From positions 83,374-147,373 of the forward strand of contig BLJB01000049.1 of NCBI GenBank assembly GCA_013423325.1: 64,000 bases of DNA, given 5' to 3'. Shown in pieces: positions 33,802 through 45,900 of this stretch. Within the stretch, counting starts at the first letter, position 1, and the number at the start of each line of letters is the position of its first letter. The stretch is from Usnea hakonensis (taxonomy: Eukaryota; Ascomycota; Lecanoromycetes; Lecanorales; Parmeliaceae). The notes beneath the pieces were generated by a model. That model saw nothing but the letters and a program-made list of their open reading frames with translations, searched no databases and was not told where the DNA came from. A program made the position numbers and the translations under genes.

Positions 33802-35682
33802 TCAACAGCTAAACGGCGCAGAGACCTTCCCACTCGCATAAGCATCCACAATCTGCTTGACCGTCACATACATCCCTGCCACACAAATGAACGCTCCTGC
33901 CGCCAATGTCGCCACGCTCAACCCCGCCATTGGCCACCTATTCTTCATCGCCTCCATGCCTCCCTTATCGATCCACGCGTCATACAGCCAGAAGGCTCCG
34001 GCAAGCCCGTACGTGAAGTAACTAGCGAAAAGACTGGCTGCAATGCCAATCAGATAATTGAAGATCGGCACACCCACCGCCAGCACGAATGCCGCGGCAT
34101 TCACCAAAAAGATCAAGAATATCCATACGCTCCAACCGAGTATGGTATTGGCTACGCAAATTTCAGAGTCAGCGTGGCTTGTTCGAAGTAGTACATGGCG
34201 GTGGACAACAATTTTCAGAAGCGGAAAGATCATCTCGCTCCAAGAATAGTCACCGGACGCTAGTTCAACGACATATAGGGAGTATCAGCCCCGGGGTGTA
34301 CGTACTGTATAAATGCCGGCTCTTTCGGAAAAAGCGCACAAAGACCAGCTTGGCAGATGTGTGGGCGTATCTTCGTTACTTGAAGTATTAGAATACATGA
34401 TATGAGACCAGATTGGAGCATTGACACCGGTTCCGAGAGTTCGTTCACTCTTGTGGTGACTCGCGCAACTTCAAAGCACGTTCCGGATAAGGAACACATG
34501 GCTAGAGGGAAAGACAACTTACAAGCTCCCCGCAATCAGAAAATTCGGAATGGCAATCCCGTAAGCTGCTTTTGCCCATTTCGGAGGCAAGCTCGAGAAA
34601 GCTGGTGACGCCACTGTCGGCCCGACGTAGAGATATAAAACCACTGCAAAAACCACATAGAACACGGTAGCAAAGACTTGCAGCACCCAGGCCGACCTCA
34701 TAGCGTGCTCAGGATGCTTCATCTCTGAGATCAGGATAAAAAACATAAAATGGCCTGCGTACGCAAACACAGGATTTGTGACGCTGATAAACGCAGTCAC
34801 GAAATCTGTCTTCATTGCTATACTGAAATCAGCGACAGGGAAGCTGATTCCTGCGCCAATCATGCCGACGATCCCAGCTACAATGATACTGATGACGCTG
34901 GGCACACTGAGCCAGGATAAACGATCTAGGGTGCGAGGAAGGGAGCAGATGAGGGTGGGTATGGCGAAGATGCCGGTGTAGAGCATTAGGCAGAGTTTGT
35001 TGTTTGACAGCTGGGGTCTCTTAGGTCGTGATACAACAGTACATCTTCGAGTCTTTGACTTACTAAGCCAAGAGCTATCTGGCCAGCAAGCAACTGGCCA
35101 CCAGTGGCGAAGACGGCGAAGACGATGGTACCGAAAGAGAGCACTTCACGTCCTATAGGACCGGCGAGAATAAATCCAGCGTCACCCATATTGTGAACTT
35201 TTCGAGGTTTATCAGCAAAGCATAACATATCTCAGAAAATCAGGGTACCATACCCTCTGGATGCCTCAGCTTGAATTGGATTAAGATCCAGGCCGTGAAC
35301 AGCCCAAAAGCGCCGAGGAAGACGATAACAACAATACCTGGCACTAGACCCACAACGGCCAGTGACGACGGCAAGGAGAGCATCCCATTGCTTACGATCT
35401 CAGCTACCATGAGGACGGCGACGAGCTCCCATGATAACGTCTTGTACTTAATCTTTGAACATGGAATGAGTCAGTCCACAGCTTTGAATCTGACGTTTAA
35501 GAAAGGTAGGCAATGATTTCAAAAATTGAGCATCAGCGCTGCAGAAGCCAAGTACAGATCGAATTACGAACATCGTGCTCCTCTTCATGGCCAAAAACGT
35601 CTTTATCGTCATAGTTTCGGCCATGCAGGGTCTCTGTAGCTTCGAGAGACGACGGCGACGAGAATGACCTCTTTTCCGACAT
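33802..35682 (-). CDS. neutral amino acid permease, AAAP family (mtr-like)
   Basis: Proton-coupled amino acid permease resembling Neurospora MTR. Six exons: 35682-35572, 35452-35254, 35197-35064, 35010-34523, 34370-34306, 34151-33802; 448 residues. The N-terminal tail is short and acidic (DVFGHEEEHD). The first membrane block IKYKTLSWELVAVLMVAEIV is followed by SNGMLSLPSSLAVVGLVPG, the AAAP TM1 signature. Later come HNMGDAGFILAGPIG, LYTGIFAIPTLICSLPRTLD, EMKHPEHAMRSAW, and YAHTSAKLVFVRFFRKSRHL, all as expected for this family. Roughly ten to eleven helices can be traced. The fifth exon is only 65 nt and is flanked by introns of 152 and 154 bp, longer than elsewhere in the gene. Confidence 0.9.
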
Positions 35683-37001
35683 TTCCAACCCTATCGAACA
35701 AAGAAATGCTACATGCTACACAGCTTTCCAAAAACAGAAGAGAACATGATGCAGCTGCAGCTGATATTCCAATGGCAACAATGCACCGGTAAGCGCTATC
35801 TATACCCAGAGATACCGTACTTGCCCGAAATAGGAAGGTGGTCAGCGATAACGATAAGAACTAGTATCTCGACTCTGGTGCTCATTGGGTACCTATTAGG
35901 TAATCCATATATTTGCCAACCCTTTGTTAATACCGGCAGACTGTCTGCGGCGGCGAGTTGACTGCCATCGCATTTTGACTCCCTTCAGAATCTCCATCAT
36001 CGTCGCGCACGCGCTTGAGGCTCCTGGCCAATCGCCGGTCAATGTAGTGCCCAACGAAATGGTCGATTCGCGTGGATGATAAGCATTTCACCGCATGCTG
36101 GAGGCTTTTCGTTAGAGTACTTGAACTTCTGGTGGATGTACCGGTAACAGGCAAGATGACCACACTCGAAAGGGTATGCCATGCATGTCGGATCTCCCAA
36201 AATTTTGCAGTTCAGATCCCGCCGCAATGCAGTTTTATTTTTTCATCGGATCATTCCATGGCCATTAGTTTGCCGCTGTCTTATTGGCATCCTCATCCGA
36301 TGTACCAAGTACTACTCGAGAGAAATTTGGCATGTCGACATAATTTCAGAGCTGTAATGTGAGAATCCACTTGGAATTCAACTCCATCGATGACGAGAGC
36401 GACGCTGAGATGGTGGATGAGATGTGTGAGGTGAGGAAGATGGCGCGCGTGACTGGCAGTATTCTATCATTGAAGATGACATCTCAGACGCCCAGGGTGC
36501 GCTGCACTTGGCGAACTCGGACCCGAAACTTCAGGTACCATACTCCTCGACTGCAATTGTAGGCGAAAATGTTGGAGTCAATGACGACGCCTATGCTGAG
36601 CAGAGGATCCAGCGATGGTAGGGGAAGCAGCGAATCTGATATTACTCGCACAAGTCAGCATCGGCGGCATGGCCTTCTTCCAGGCTCACCATAGGAGGTA
36701 GAGCTAGGTAGGCATCAGATAATGAAGTCAGGACATAAGTAAGGCAGCCTTGGATCGCTTGCGTCGAGGAAAAATGGAAAACCCTCGTTCATTCTCAGAG
36801 CTTTCAGATCAAACAGGGGAATTCACCCACTGCCAGTCCCCGGCCAGATACATCTAGTTACTGACAATGGAATGGAAGAATACCAACGACCGACAGATTA
36901 CTTTTTCTTCCCCTGCCTGTTAATCTGATGTAGTCCCACATGCTGGCATATATACAGGCAACTCTGCCCACATTAATTTTCACAAACCATTACTGTATCT
37001 C
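35683..37001. other. intergenic region with unexplained open segments
   Basis: About 1.3 kb. On the + strand 36359-36430 and 36460-36621 are two open segments rich in Asp/Glu, in phase 0 with each other and separated by 29 nt that begin GTGAGG and end GGCAG; they look coding but have no upstream start. On the - strand 36039-36227 contains a small Cys/His frame (ECGHLACYRY). I call neither a gene. Confidence 0.3.
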
Positions 37002-38525
37002 TCACCACTTAGCTTTATACTGACTCCTCGGATTCAATGGCCGCCTGTCGCTCTCCTCACTGAATCCGCTTTCCACGTCCCACTCTCTCGGCACCCGGAT
37101 GCCCTTCCCATGTTTCCTTCTGTCCCAATTCTTCGTAGTATGCGCCTGGTATTCATCTTCTTTCGGTGGTACAGGTGGTCCTCTCGAAGGGTTGAAGGAA
37201 GTCACCGGTAGACTCCTTGCGTCCGTCGCGGGGGACGAGAACATCAAGTCCGCCGCTTTGCTATCCACATATCTGGGGGCTGGCGACACTATAGCTGCCC
37301 TGCCATGACTCCCGGGCCACCGGGGCATCTCAGGCATCTCCTTTTCCATCCCAGAGTCTTTCTTTCTTGCCGAGCGACTCGTCCAGCTCGAGCTCATTTG
37401 GCTTGGGCGCATGAAGATGGGAATCGTTCCTGACATGACGGACGATATCCAGGCGGACGCGCTAGAGTCTCCAAGCTTGTTGACGATGGGCTTCAGGACG
37501 GGAAGGCAGGCGTTGATGACGCCAAGGAGGGCTTCGAGGCAGGTGAAGAGGGCAAGCAGAGAGTATATCTGCTGCGCGTTCGTACCGTGATTCCATCCTG
37601 TGATTTTAATGCGAATCAGGGTAATGATGCAGATTCTGTAATCTGATTAGAAGAAAGCCCGGAGTGTATCGGCTTAGTGAGAATTGGACGCACATGATGC
37701 CCAAACCAAAGATGCCGCTCAAGGTAACTTTCTTCCCCACGGCCATCTGCAAGCCCCAGAGAACAGGCATCGGTAGCACCACAACCGTAACATCCATTAG
37801 TAGATTGAAGACGCCAATGAAAAGATCCAATGATTTTTGATCTCCACAATGGCCCCCTGGTATCGATCGATGCCATTGGAAAGAAATCGGGTCGCAGATA
37901 AGACATGCGCCTAGAATAGTGGCAGCGCCGAATGACATGTTGATGCCGTGGACTACATAGCAGGTCATGCGGAAAGATTTTGTCCTGAATATGCGAACAT
38001 AGAGGGCGAGAATGGAGGCGCGAATTAAGGTAACGGCGACTGCCCAAGTGATTTGACCCACAAGCAGAGCCGTTTGAGGCGTTAGCCATGACGAGGTTAC
38101 CATCGTGGAGGAGAGGTAGTACCTTGAATTGTAGATCAACAAGTCTCCCAATGGCTTCAGGGTCACCAAATTGCGTGGCGTTACCACCGAGATCCCAATA
38201 TATGTTCGCTGCGAGGCAGTCAGTATATCGTCCTAAAACGCACGTAGTAGCTACATTCAATACTTACAATGCATTGTGAAGACGGACAATGCCAGCGCCC
38301 ATACCTGACATGTTTTAGATGACCGACCTTTTTGTCTGTCCTTTATAGCGCAACGCCTACCAAGCCGACTATGACGAGATAATCATTCGCCTCCCACACA
38401 TTCCTCTGTATCTTTCTGGCCCACAGTCTGAAGATGACTGCAACGAGTGCAAGAAAGGAGAAGACTGATAGGATAGCAACGTGCATGACCCTTGTTGAGT
38501 CTTGAGAGAACGGAGTTGGTTCCAT
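37002..38525 (-). CDS. fungal rhodopsin-fold (Pth11-like) integral membrane protein
   Basis: Seven-helix membrane protein of the fungal rhodopsin-domain group, the same fold class as Pth11-type receptors but without a visible CFEM domain. Certain exons: 38525-38361, 38304-38268, 38208-38123, 37693/37694 boundary, and 37635-37002. Family blocks include RASILALYVRIF (TM3 end), HGINMSFGAATILGACLICDPI, LLMDVTVVVLPMPVLWGLQM and ACLPVLKPIVNK, followed by a cytosolic tail of about 150 polar residues. The third intron is a problem. A GTACTA donor at 38122, a GCTAAC branch and phase 0 predict exon 4 at 38070 (432 residues), but the bases there are AAACG, not AG. A canonical alternative removes 38100-38040 (429 residues) and shortens TM3. 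Confidence 0.82.
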
Positions 38526-39617
38526 CTTCCAGCCTTGCTCGTCTGTCCTACAAACCTGGCGCTGTTCAACAGGGACCTATCATCCCCCAATTGATGATGG
38601 CATGTGGAGGGCAAACGAGATGCTTGAAACGATGTTCAGATGTAGGAGAGGTAAGAGGGTAGAGACGGAAAGGAAACAGGGCGCCATTACAGGTAGGTGA
38701 AATGAGGCACGCAAACACTTTAAGCTGACAGGATTTAAGAATGGCTCATGATGCCCATGCATCATGCAGAATGAGCTTAGCCGGCGCCGGTAAGACGGAG
38801 AGTATGTGGTGCAGCAGGGGAAAGGGAAGCACATGTTCTGTGCCGTAAGGTAAGTTGCTCCCAAAACAAGTATGAAACCAGAGAGGCACCGAAGTACGGA
38901 GTAGTGGAGAATAGCTTGCCTGCTTAAGTGCCGAGAAGAGCTGGACACGAAATTTCTGCAAGAGTTGCATGTCACCTCTTTAATTATCATGCAGGCGAAT
39001 GCCGTACACATCCGAAAGTAAGATAATTGAGGTCTTCTTTCACTGCGCAATTAGAAAAAGGTGAAAGGTGAAAAATAAAATCGACTAGGCGGTCAATTTT
39101 GGGGTCGCCCCGCAGAGGCGAAGCCATTAAGTAGCCTTGTAATATATGTACCTAAGGTAAGGTAAACTTAAGTACCTAAGAAACTAAACCTACTAACCTT
39201 TAAACTTTGTTCAGGAGATGCGATTGGCCTGCCAAAGGAACTTGTATCAATACAGTATCCTATGCAGCCTCAGCATTATTTGCACGAGCTATGCTTGATG
39301 CGTAGTTTTCTGCTGGGGGCCAGATACAGAGGGATGGCCCGCTTTCCTTGTGCCTGTACACCTACACACCTACACTCAACCAGGGGAAACAATTGGCTTC
39401 TGTTCCCAAGTACAGTAAGTATATTAGCCCAAGACTACTTGTTAGCTCGTCCCCAAAACTCTCACGCTCACGCAGATGCACGCACGGCTACGACTCCCCG
39501 CCAAAAATGCAGAAACTCTGCCCCCAACGCCTCGCTCTCAGCTCCTCTATCTATAGATCAACCCCAACATCACCCTCACACCTCCGCTCATTTCGTTCCA
39601 TCTGGTCCAGACCGATT
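38526..39617. other. intergenic region
   Basis: About 1.1 kb upstream of the rhodopsin-fold gene. At 39148-39180 there is a dense run of GTACCTAAGGTAAGGTA and TTAAGTACCTAAG, the strongest case of the recurrent motif. Short frames on either strand show no family character. Confidence 0.45.
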
Positions 39618-42463
39618 TTAGAATTTCTCCATGAATTTCTTCCTCACTGTCCACATTCGTGCCCTTTTGCCGTAGATATACATCGGCACTGTTGTTGCCA
39701 AGCACGCCAGCTGAATGCCGCCGATCGCAACAAAGGTGTTCTTCATCCCGTCGGCATCTAGCCACCGGTTGAAGAACAAGGAGAAGACTAAACCGTGGAA
39801 GATGTCTAAGAGTGACAACATTAGCATAATTGCTGAGTACTGCAAAGCACAGATGGCTAACTTACTCTTGGAAAAATTGAGAGTAACCAGAGCCTCACCC
39901 GCGTACTGGCGATAACTGTCAACGGCAAATGTGATGGACGTAGTACTACCCAGCGCGCACCCAAAGCTGATGATGCCAAAGAACACAGTGGGTACGATCC
40001 AGTTGTCTCTTTCTTGGGCACTCCACCCATAGCCCATCAAACCAATGCACGTCGCAACGGTCACTGGGATCGCCATGACCAGTCGAAACTCCGGCTCATA
40101 GATACCGTCATTGCGTCGGCTCATGTAGCGTACGATGATGTCACTCACTTTACCCGCAACAGCGGTCCCCAGCACGCCGCCTATGAAAGGACTAATGTAT
40201 ACCAAGCCAGCCTGTACGCAATTTTCAGAGTCAGCAAGGCCTATCCAGGATAGTAAATTGAGTTAGTAGACATAATATGGGAATCAAAAAAAGGACTTTT
40301 GCTTCCCAGATGGATTACAGGACTCAGATTCATTACCAAAAGTATTGGTCAGCTCTGAAGTGTACGTACCTGAAGGGGCGAGAAATTGTATGTCGCCTTG
40401 TTTTCGAATATTGTCGAGACAGATTCCGACAGGACGATCAGCCAGCCAATGCTCAGTGAATATACCAAAGTACTCCAGAGAATGGCTGGGTACGCGAAGA
40501 GAATGAAGGGCCGGATTGCGGCTTTCAACCAGTTTTCATGGCGGAGCTTGCCATTCCAAGGCTTGAGAGTCTGCAGGTATGTTTTGGCCGGTTGAGTTCG
40601 GAGGTAGGTAGTGTATCTTTGAGGTCCAGATGCCGGAGAGCCTACGCTGGTTGCTGCTGTCTCATGATTATTCCCGGTGGAGCCTGGCGTTTCGGAAACG
40701 GCTTCAACATTCTCGTGCTCGTTCTTCAGGTAATCAGTACCTGGCTTCTCGTTGGCAATATAGAATGGGGAATTAAAATTATGAAGACCGGGCGTTTTGG
40801 GTCCTTCCCCTCTAGGCTCAACCCTTGCCGCAAAGATATGACTTGCTGGCGATAAAGATCGAGGAACTTCTTCGCCAGCTTTCATCGTACTCTGAACGTT
40901 GACGTCCTTTCGAGACGTTCGGCGGTCCTCATCTCCTTGACGTTCCAAGTCTGGGACCGACATGACATCATCCTTCTCCAACGAATCCTCGCTCTCTTTT
41001 GCAGTCTGATCGGCAAATCCAACGTGTTGTGCGTTCCTTTGCTGCCTTCTTTCGGCGATTGTAGCGCGACCGGATACTACGCCTGATGCTGAGTTGCCAA
41101 TGGCGAGTCTTCTCATGTCGGACGGCCCGTCGCCACCAGCAGAAAGCACCCCTTTCTCGTCTTGCATGCCACTCGAATGGTGGAAGATTTTCGATATGTT
41201 CGCTAGGCCTGTTTTGCGACTTTTTGTATGCGGCCGCGGTGTCCGATCCCAAAATGTCTCTGGCACGAACAGAAACATAAGTAAAAGGCAGAATCCAACG
41301 ACCATGGCGACTATCCTGGTGTGTGTTAGTCTTTTCCTTCCTTGGTCGAGACAAGGGATTGCTCACCAGAAAACCCAACGCCATGAAAGGCCCTGAATGA
41401 TAGCTGCGCTGGCTAGCGGTATGAGATTCTTGCCGCTCAAGAGGAGCAACGTGTATATTCCAAGTCGATAGGCCCGTTCGTGTAAGTAGAAAATTTCAGC
41501 AATGGTGGCCGATGGGAGGCACTCGACCGGGCTTACTGCCAGCCCCATGAACACCCTAGCGACCACCAGCGAGGAGTAGTTTGGTGACACTGCGCACCAG
41601 ATTGCGCTGACGATGAACAATACAATACCCACAAGGTATACCGGGCGTTTGCCGAAAAGGATTGCCGTCGGCGAAAATATTACTGAGCCCACACCCAAGC
41701 CCATCATGTACAGACCAGTGGTAAGGGCGACCTGTGGAATAGAGACTTTGTATGTAGCTGCAACGTCTTTGAAGCCAGCAGCGAGGACCGGTGTCATTCC
41801 CCCACCGAGCATGCAGTAGAAGCCGAGAGACAGTAGAGCTACGTCTCGTCTCCAGGTTGGCCAATTCAGAGGATCGTTCATCGATTCCTCAGGCTGAGGA
41901 TCCAGTATGTACTTGCCATCTCTGGTCCTTTTCTTTTCCTCCACCAAATGTCCTGATGATTGCCTGTGGAAGGACGGTCTTGCGCTTCCGGATCTTGAAG
42001 AAGAAAAATATGGCGAAGGCAAGGAAGAGACCGATGTTCTGGCTGGTGCATTGCGCAGACCTAAAGGCTCGTTGTGCTTGGTGTTGGACATGAGGAGAAT
42101 GGAGCCTGTAGAGACATTTGGTCAGCCTACTGCCAGCCACAACTGTAACCCACAGCCCAAGTTGCAATTTCCTGGTCTCTTTGAATATCAGGCGACGCGG
42201 AGTACATCTGGGCAAGGTCGCGCTCAATGCGTACCTGGCACCTCGTCCGTTCGCCTGTCGCTGAGGATTCCCATGCTCCATTTTTCAGGCTTGATCTTGT
42301 TGACATCATCTTCCTCAATCGGGCTTCTAGAGCTCACCCGCGCTTGCGCGAACTTCGAACCGCCCCACACTCGCTTCCATAATGGGACGGGCTTGACCTG
42401 GTCACCTGCGGTGGACTCGGATGTTTGGAGAGGGAGCACATTGGGCTGCTGGTTTGAAGTCAT
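39618..42463 (-). CDS. MFS transporter with large central loop (DHA1, HOL1-like)
   Basis: Major facilitator of the DHA1 branch, resembling yeast Hol1-type proteins; substrate unknown. Exons: 42463-42235, 42105-41367, 41315-40370, 40211-39866, 39805-39618; 815 residues. The N-terminal 150 residues are cytosolic, with KWSMGILSDRRTDEVPG and NEPLGLRNAPARTS, blocks conserved in fungal orthologue-like proteins, then DPLNWPTWRRD before TM1. GLGVGSVIFSPTAILFGKRP is the loop 2-3 signature and SATIAEIF lies in TM4. A central hydrophilic loop of about 200 residues (Ser/Asp/Glu-rich) separates the two halves. The last intron (39865-39806, 60 bp) leaves the frame open if unspliced, but GTAAGT and CTCTTAG and the family sequence NFSKN support splicing. 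Confidence 0.9.
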
Positions 42464-43947
42464 GGCAGTGAAATGGATTAGAGAGTGGTGAGAAGGGCGA
42501 GTTGAGATAGAAGGCTGATAGCGTAGCTTCACCAAGAGGAAATACTGAAATTGGTAAGATTTGGTACAGTTGGGGGGCGGGTCCGGAAGGGGGAAGGGTA
42601 GTTGCAGGTAGCAGTCCAGCTGCTTCTCAATGCATCTTAAAGCCGATGTAGGTTTTGGAGGAGAAGGACTGTAGGTGACAAGTAAAAATAATTCATGGGG
42701 AAGGTGTGGAGACAGCGAAAATTATGTAGATGTGGTCAAAGGTAGATTGTGGATAGCGTAGGCGTCATGGGGGTTCACAGCTATGGTTGGGAGTGCCATG
42801 TTGGCAGGCGCAATGGTCAGACATGTTGCTAACACTGATATAACAGGATTTGTATAACAAAGACTCCACGAATGGATTACTCTATTCCGGTCACAAGGTT
42901 CAATGACTGGGGGCAAGGCTATTGTAGGATGGATGTTTGGCGGTCAGGGAAATTTATAAAGCACTTACTACTATAAGTAGAAAAAAGGGAAACTTTATCC
43001 TTTATTCACCCGACCTACCACTGAGCCACCTTTGCCGTTGGCGGCACAAGCGCCAAAAATTCCCCATACAAAGCCAACTAAGTATGATCTACTCAAGCTA
43101 TCTTCATATCCGTCTGCCAGGTCATCATTTGTCTTCTGCATGATAATCAGAAGCAGCTGTGGCTAGCTATGAGTCTCTCGTCGGCGACATTTCCAATGGC
43201 TTTCATGGAATAAAGATTGCGGTACTGATATTACCCCGCACAAACAGGATCAGAGGGCTGCTGACCATCATCTGCTGCGCCCGAAACAAAAGGGATCCTG
43301 CGGCGAAACAGTCTGACTTGATCAAACGTTTCACTTCCACCCTGCGCCAATGTTTTATGATTCAATGTAATAAGATTATCACATGGCTTGAATAATAGCC
43401 TACAGCTACCGGGTCGCATGTCTGCCCACCAGTGCTTCAACTTTTGCCCCTCCGTCTATCAACTGTACCGGGCATACAACCGCGAGCACGCTGCCCTATA
43501 CTCTTCAGTCTAAATATGAAGATACTCGTGTTGCTTGCGACTGCGACGTAGTTGATCTTTCTCTTTGCGTCTTTGCAGCGCCTTATGTAGGAGTTCTTGC
43601 TGTTGATCTTGCTTTCCTTTCTGACCCCAAACCTTGGAAGTTTCACTTTGCAAAAGACATTTACTACTTCCTGAGCCACCAGACAAACATGTCGCAGACA
43701 AAATGAAATCTGCAAATCCGCCAATGAGAAGCCCTTCCCGGGTCACCTTTAGTGGGCCTTGGCATACCTTTCTACATCCGTGCTCATAAGTTGCACAAGC
43801 TGGGAAGCCTCAGATCTTTTGGACTTCACTTTCTCTATATGCTTCTTCTCATTTTCCGTCTGTCGCTATCATCTTCACTACTCAAAAATGAGTGTTCAAA
43901 TAGTCATTCCCGTCCCTTTCCCCGTCTGAGCATTGATACCTACGGAG
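42464..43947. other. intergenic region
   Basis: About 1.5 kb, the longest gene-free stretch, between two diverging genes. Overlapping - strand frames at 43437-43746 are Lys/Gln-rich but have no recognisable family. A + strand frame near 43827 starts MLLLIFRLSLSSSLL, which resembles a signal peptide, but I could not splice it in frame to the next gene. Confidence 0.35.
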
Positions 43948-44934
43948 ATGGGCACTAGCACCATATACTCGAATGCAAAGTACGTGATAGTCGATATAGG
44001 ATCGGCTCCAGCCACAGCGCCGTGGCTCAAGCAGACAACATACCTCATCGATAGTTCCGGGCAAACTACAGCCATCCTGGCACAGACTGGTCCAGCAACA
44101 GAAGGTGTAACCCTTACAGCGGTGCCTTACACAAGCTCACAACCAACACAAGGTGTAACGGCTACAACAATGCCTGACACAAGCTCAGCACAAGTATCTA
44201 CAACTTCCAGTGCCGTACCATTTGAACTTCCCCAAGGGCCCACAACGACAGCCCCTCCTAGTGCCCAGTATGCCACTAAAGCTTCCCCTCGCACGCCAAG
44301 AAATGTCATTGTTCCCGCTGCTGTAACTGGGGTTCTCGCTGGAATTGCAATCGTGGTAGCACTGGTCTACTTCGCTCTTCGACGCATCAAAATGAAACGT
44401 CTCGAAACCAAGAGGCTGCTGCAAACACCACAAGATACTGCAGAGGAATGGACCCCGGTACACGAACTTCCACATTGGGACATGTTTGCCAAAGAGACCC
44501 AGCAGTACCAGACGAGGTCTGAGGACAGCGCAATGACTTTTCGTGAGGGCAACGGCGTTGGACTTGGCATAGAGAGAAACCAGGTTGTCTCTTGGTCCAG
44601 TATCCCGGAGTCGAGGGAGAAGAACGAGCAATTGGCCAGAGTTCGATCAGGCTCTTCGAACACTTATGACCAATGGCCGGCGGGATACCCACTGCCTGCA
44701 AAACTACCTGCGCAAGCGAACGTTGGTCAGCCTACGTCTATCCTGAAACGTCCTGCAACGAATGGAATCCCAAGTGTGGCCCAAGATATGGTGGAAAATA
44801 AGGACGACCGAAGTCCGCGGCGTATATCTGCCACCAGAAGCATAGCAAGAGCCAAGAAAGGCGTGAGATTTGGTGTCAATCAGATCCGTGAGTTTGGCAG
44901 GTCGCCATTTATCGGTCACGGGAGCGAAGCTTGA
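43948..44934 (+). CDS. Ser/Thr-rich single-pass membrane protein
   Basis: No named family, but the architecture resembles fungal surface sensors of the Mid2 kind. 328 residues from the first in-frame ATG. Residues 40-115 are rich in Thr, Ser, Pro and Ala with a twofold imperfect repeat (EGVTLTAVPYTSS / QGVTATTMPDTSS), likely O-mannosylated if extracellular. One hydrophobic helix at about 119-143 (AAVTGVLAGIAIVVALVYFA) ends in a strongly basic RRIKMKR, followed by about 185 polar cytosolic residues with basic patches. The predicted N-terminus lacks a signal peptide, so an upstream exon may be missing or the helix may serve as a signal-anchor. Confidence 0.6.
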   Translation: MGTSTIYSNAKYVIVDIGSAPATAPWLKQTTYLIDSSGQTTAILAQTGPATEGVTLTAVPYTSSQPTQGVTATTMPDTSSAQVSTTSSAVPFELPQGPTTTAPPSAQYATKASPRTPRNVIVPAAVTGVLAGIAIVVALVYFALRRIKMKRLETKRLLQTPQDTAEEWTPVHELPHWDMFAKETQQYQTRSEDSAMTFREGNGVGLGIERNQVVSWSSIPESREKNEQLARVRSGSSNTYDQWPAGYPLPAKLPAQANVGQPTSILKRPATNGIPSVAQDMVENKDDRSPRRISATRSIARAKKGVRFGVNQIREFGRSPFIGHGSEA

Positions 44935-45900
44935 GTTCCAGTACGAAGATTCGCCTTCCTGATTGAAATGTGCTCTTCACCCACACAGGGTTTGAGAAGC
45001 TCAATGGGCATACTAGGGGATATATTTCGCGGCCGCAAGGTTAGGAAGGAGGTGGGCACCGGTTTCTCAAATATGTAGAGCATTACCAGACCCATTGGGA
45101 AGGAGGTTGGATCATGTATGTAGGAATAGGGACTAATATCAAGAATCCCAAATTCCAACTACCAAACAGAATCTAAAAACATCAACTATATCTGCACTGC
45201 ACCTGCATGCCCATACATCCCAATTGCCAAAGATGATGATGGTTGCTTCCTAGGTCTAAGAAGCGTTATATTCCTTCAATATTTGCGCAGTCCTATAACA
45301 AAGGAGTATGACAGCGGAGCGATGCGCCATTTCACGCCCCTACTTTCGTGTTCACTTACTGTATCGAACTTACAAGAGACCTATAAAGACATGATCCTTC
45401 GAGATGTCTCGTACCTTAAGGTCCATGAACATGCGACGGAGGCTCCGATTTTGTATTCGGAGCGGCGCGCAAAGCGAGTGCCAGCCTTTGAATTTGAATC
45501 TTTGAGTAACCTTGGGACTCAAAGAAAAGGCATATTCCCAAGGGCTACAGAATGCGGCATGTCTTGCAGTATGGCGTCCTATGCAAGAGGCACGATATGC
45601 TGCAAAACTGAAAGAGTCTATGGACTCTGGAAAGTCCGAACTGACACGAGAGGGTACTGCAAATCCGAGCCGCGCGTTTAAAAACAATAAGCGATAGAGC
45701 CCCTCTCAACGACAGGTCAAAAAGTGTGGTAGTATTATCTCAGGTTATCATTGTCGGGAGTTGGTTTAGAGCAAGTCTTCATCGCTTCTAACAAGACATA
45801 GGATCGTCTAACCATCCTGATGTTTGTTAATGCACATCTATCCTACTGAATTTGACTCAGCATAAGCCACAGGCCAGGGAAGCATGAGTCCCCTTGGCTC
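44935..45900. other. intergenic region with a possible gene relic
   Basis: About 970 bp between converging genes. A + strand frame around 45506-45697 (QEARYAAKLKESMDSGKSE) looks protein-like but has no ATG at a sensible place, and a neighbouring frame upstream (GSDFVFGAARKASASL) breaks before it. It might be a decayed gene or chance. Confidence 0.3.

Noticed and set aside
38580..39050. 156-residue reverse frame upstream of the rhodopsin-fold gene
   Set aside because: Cys/Ser/Leu-rich with no domain, and it lies where the promoter of the next gene should be.
43437..43746. Two overlapping Lys/Gln-rich reverse frames
   Set aside because: They overlap each other in different frames, lack a sensible promoter or splice support, and match no family I know.
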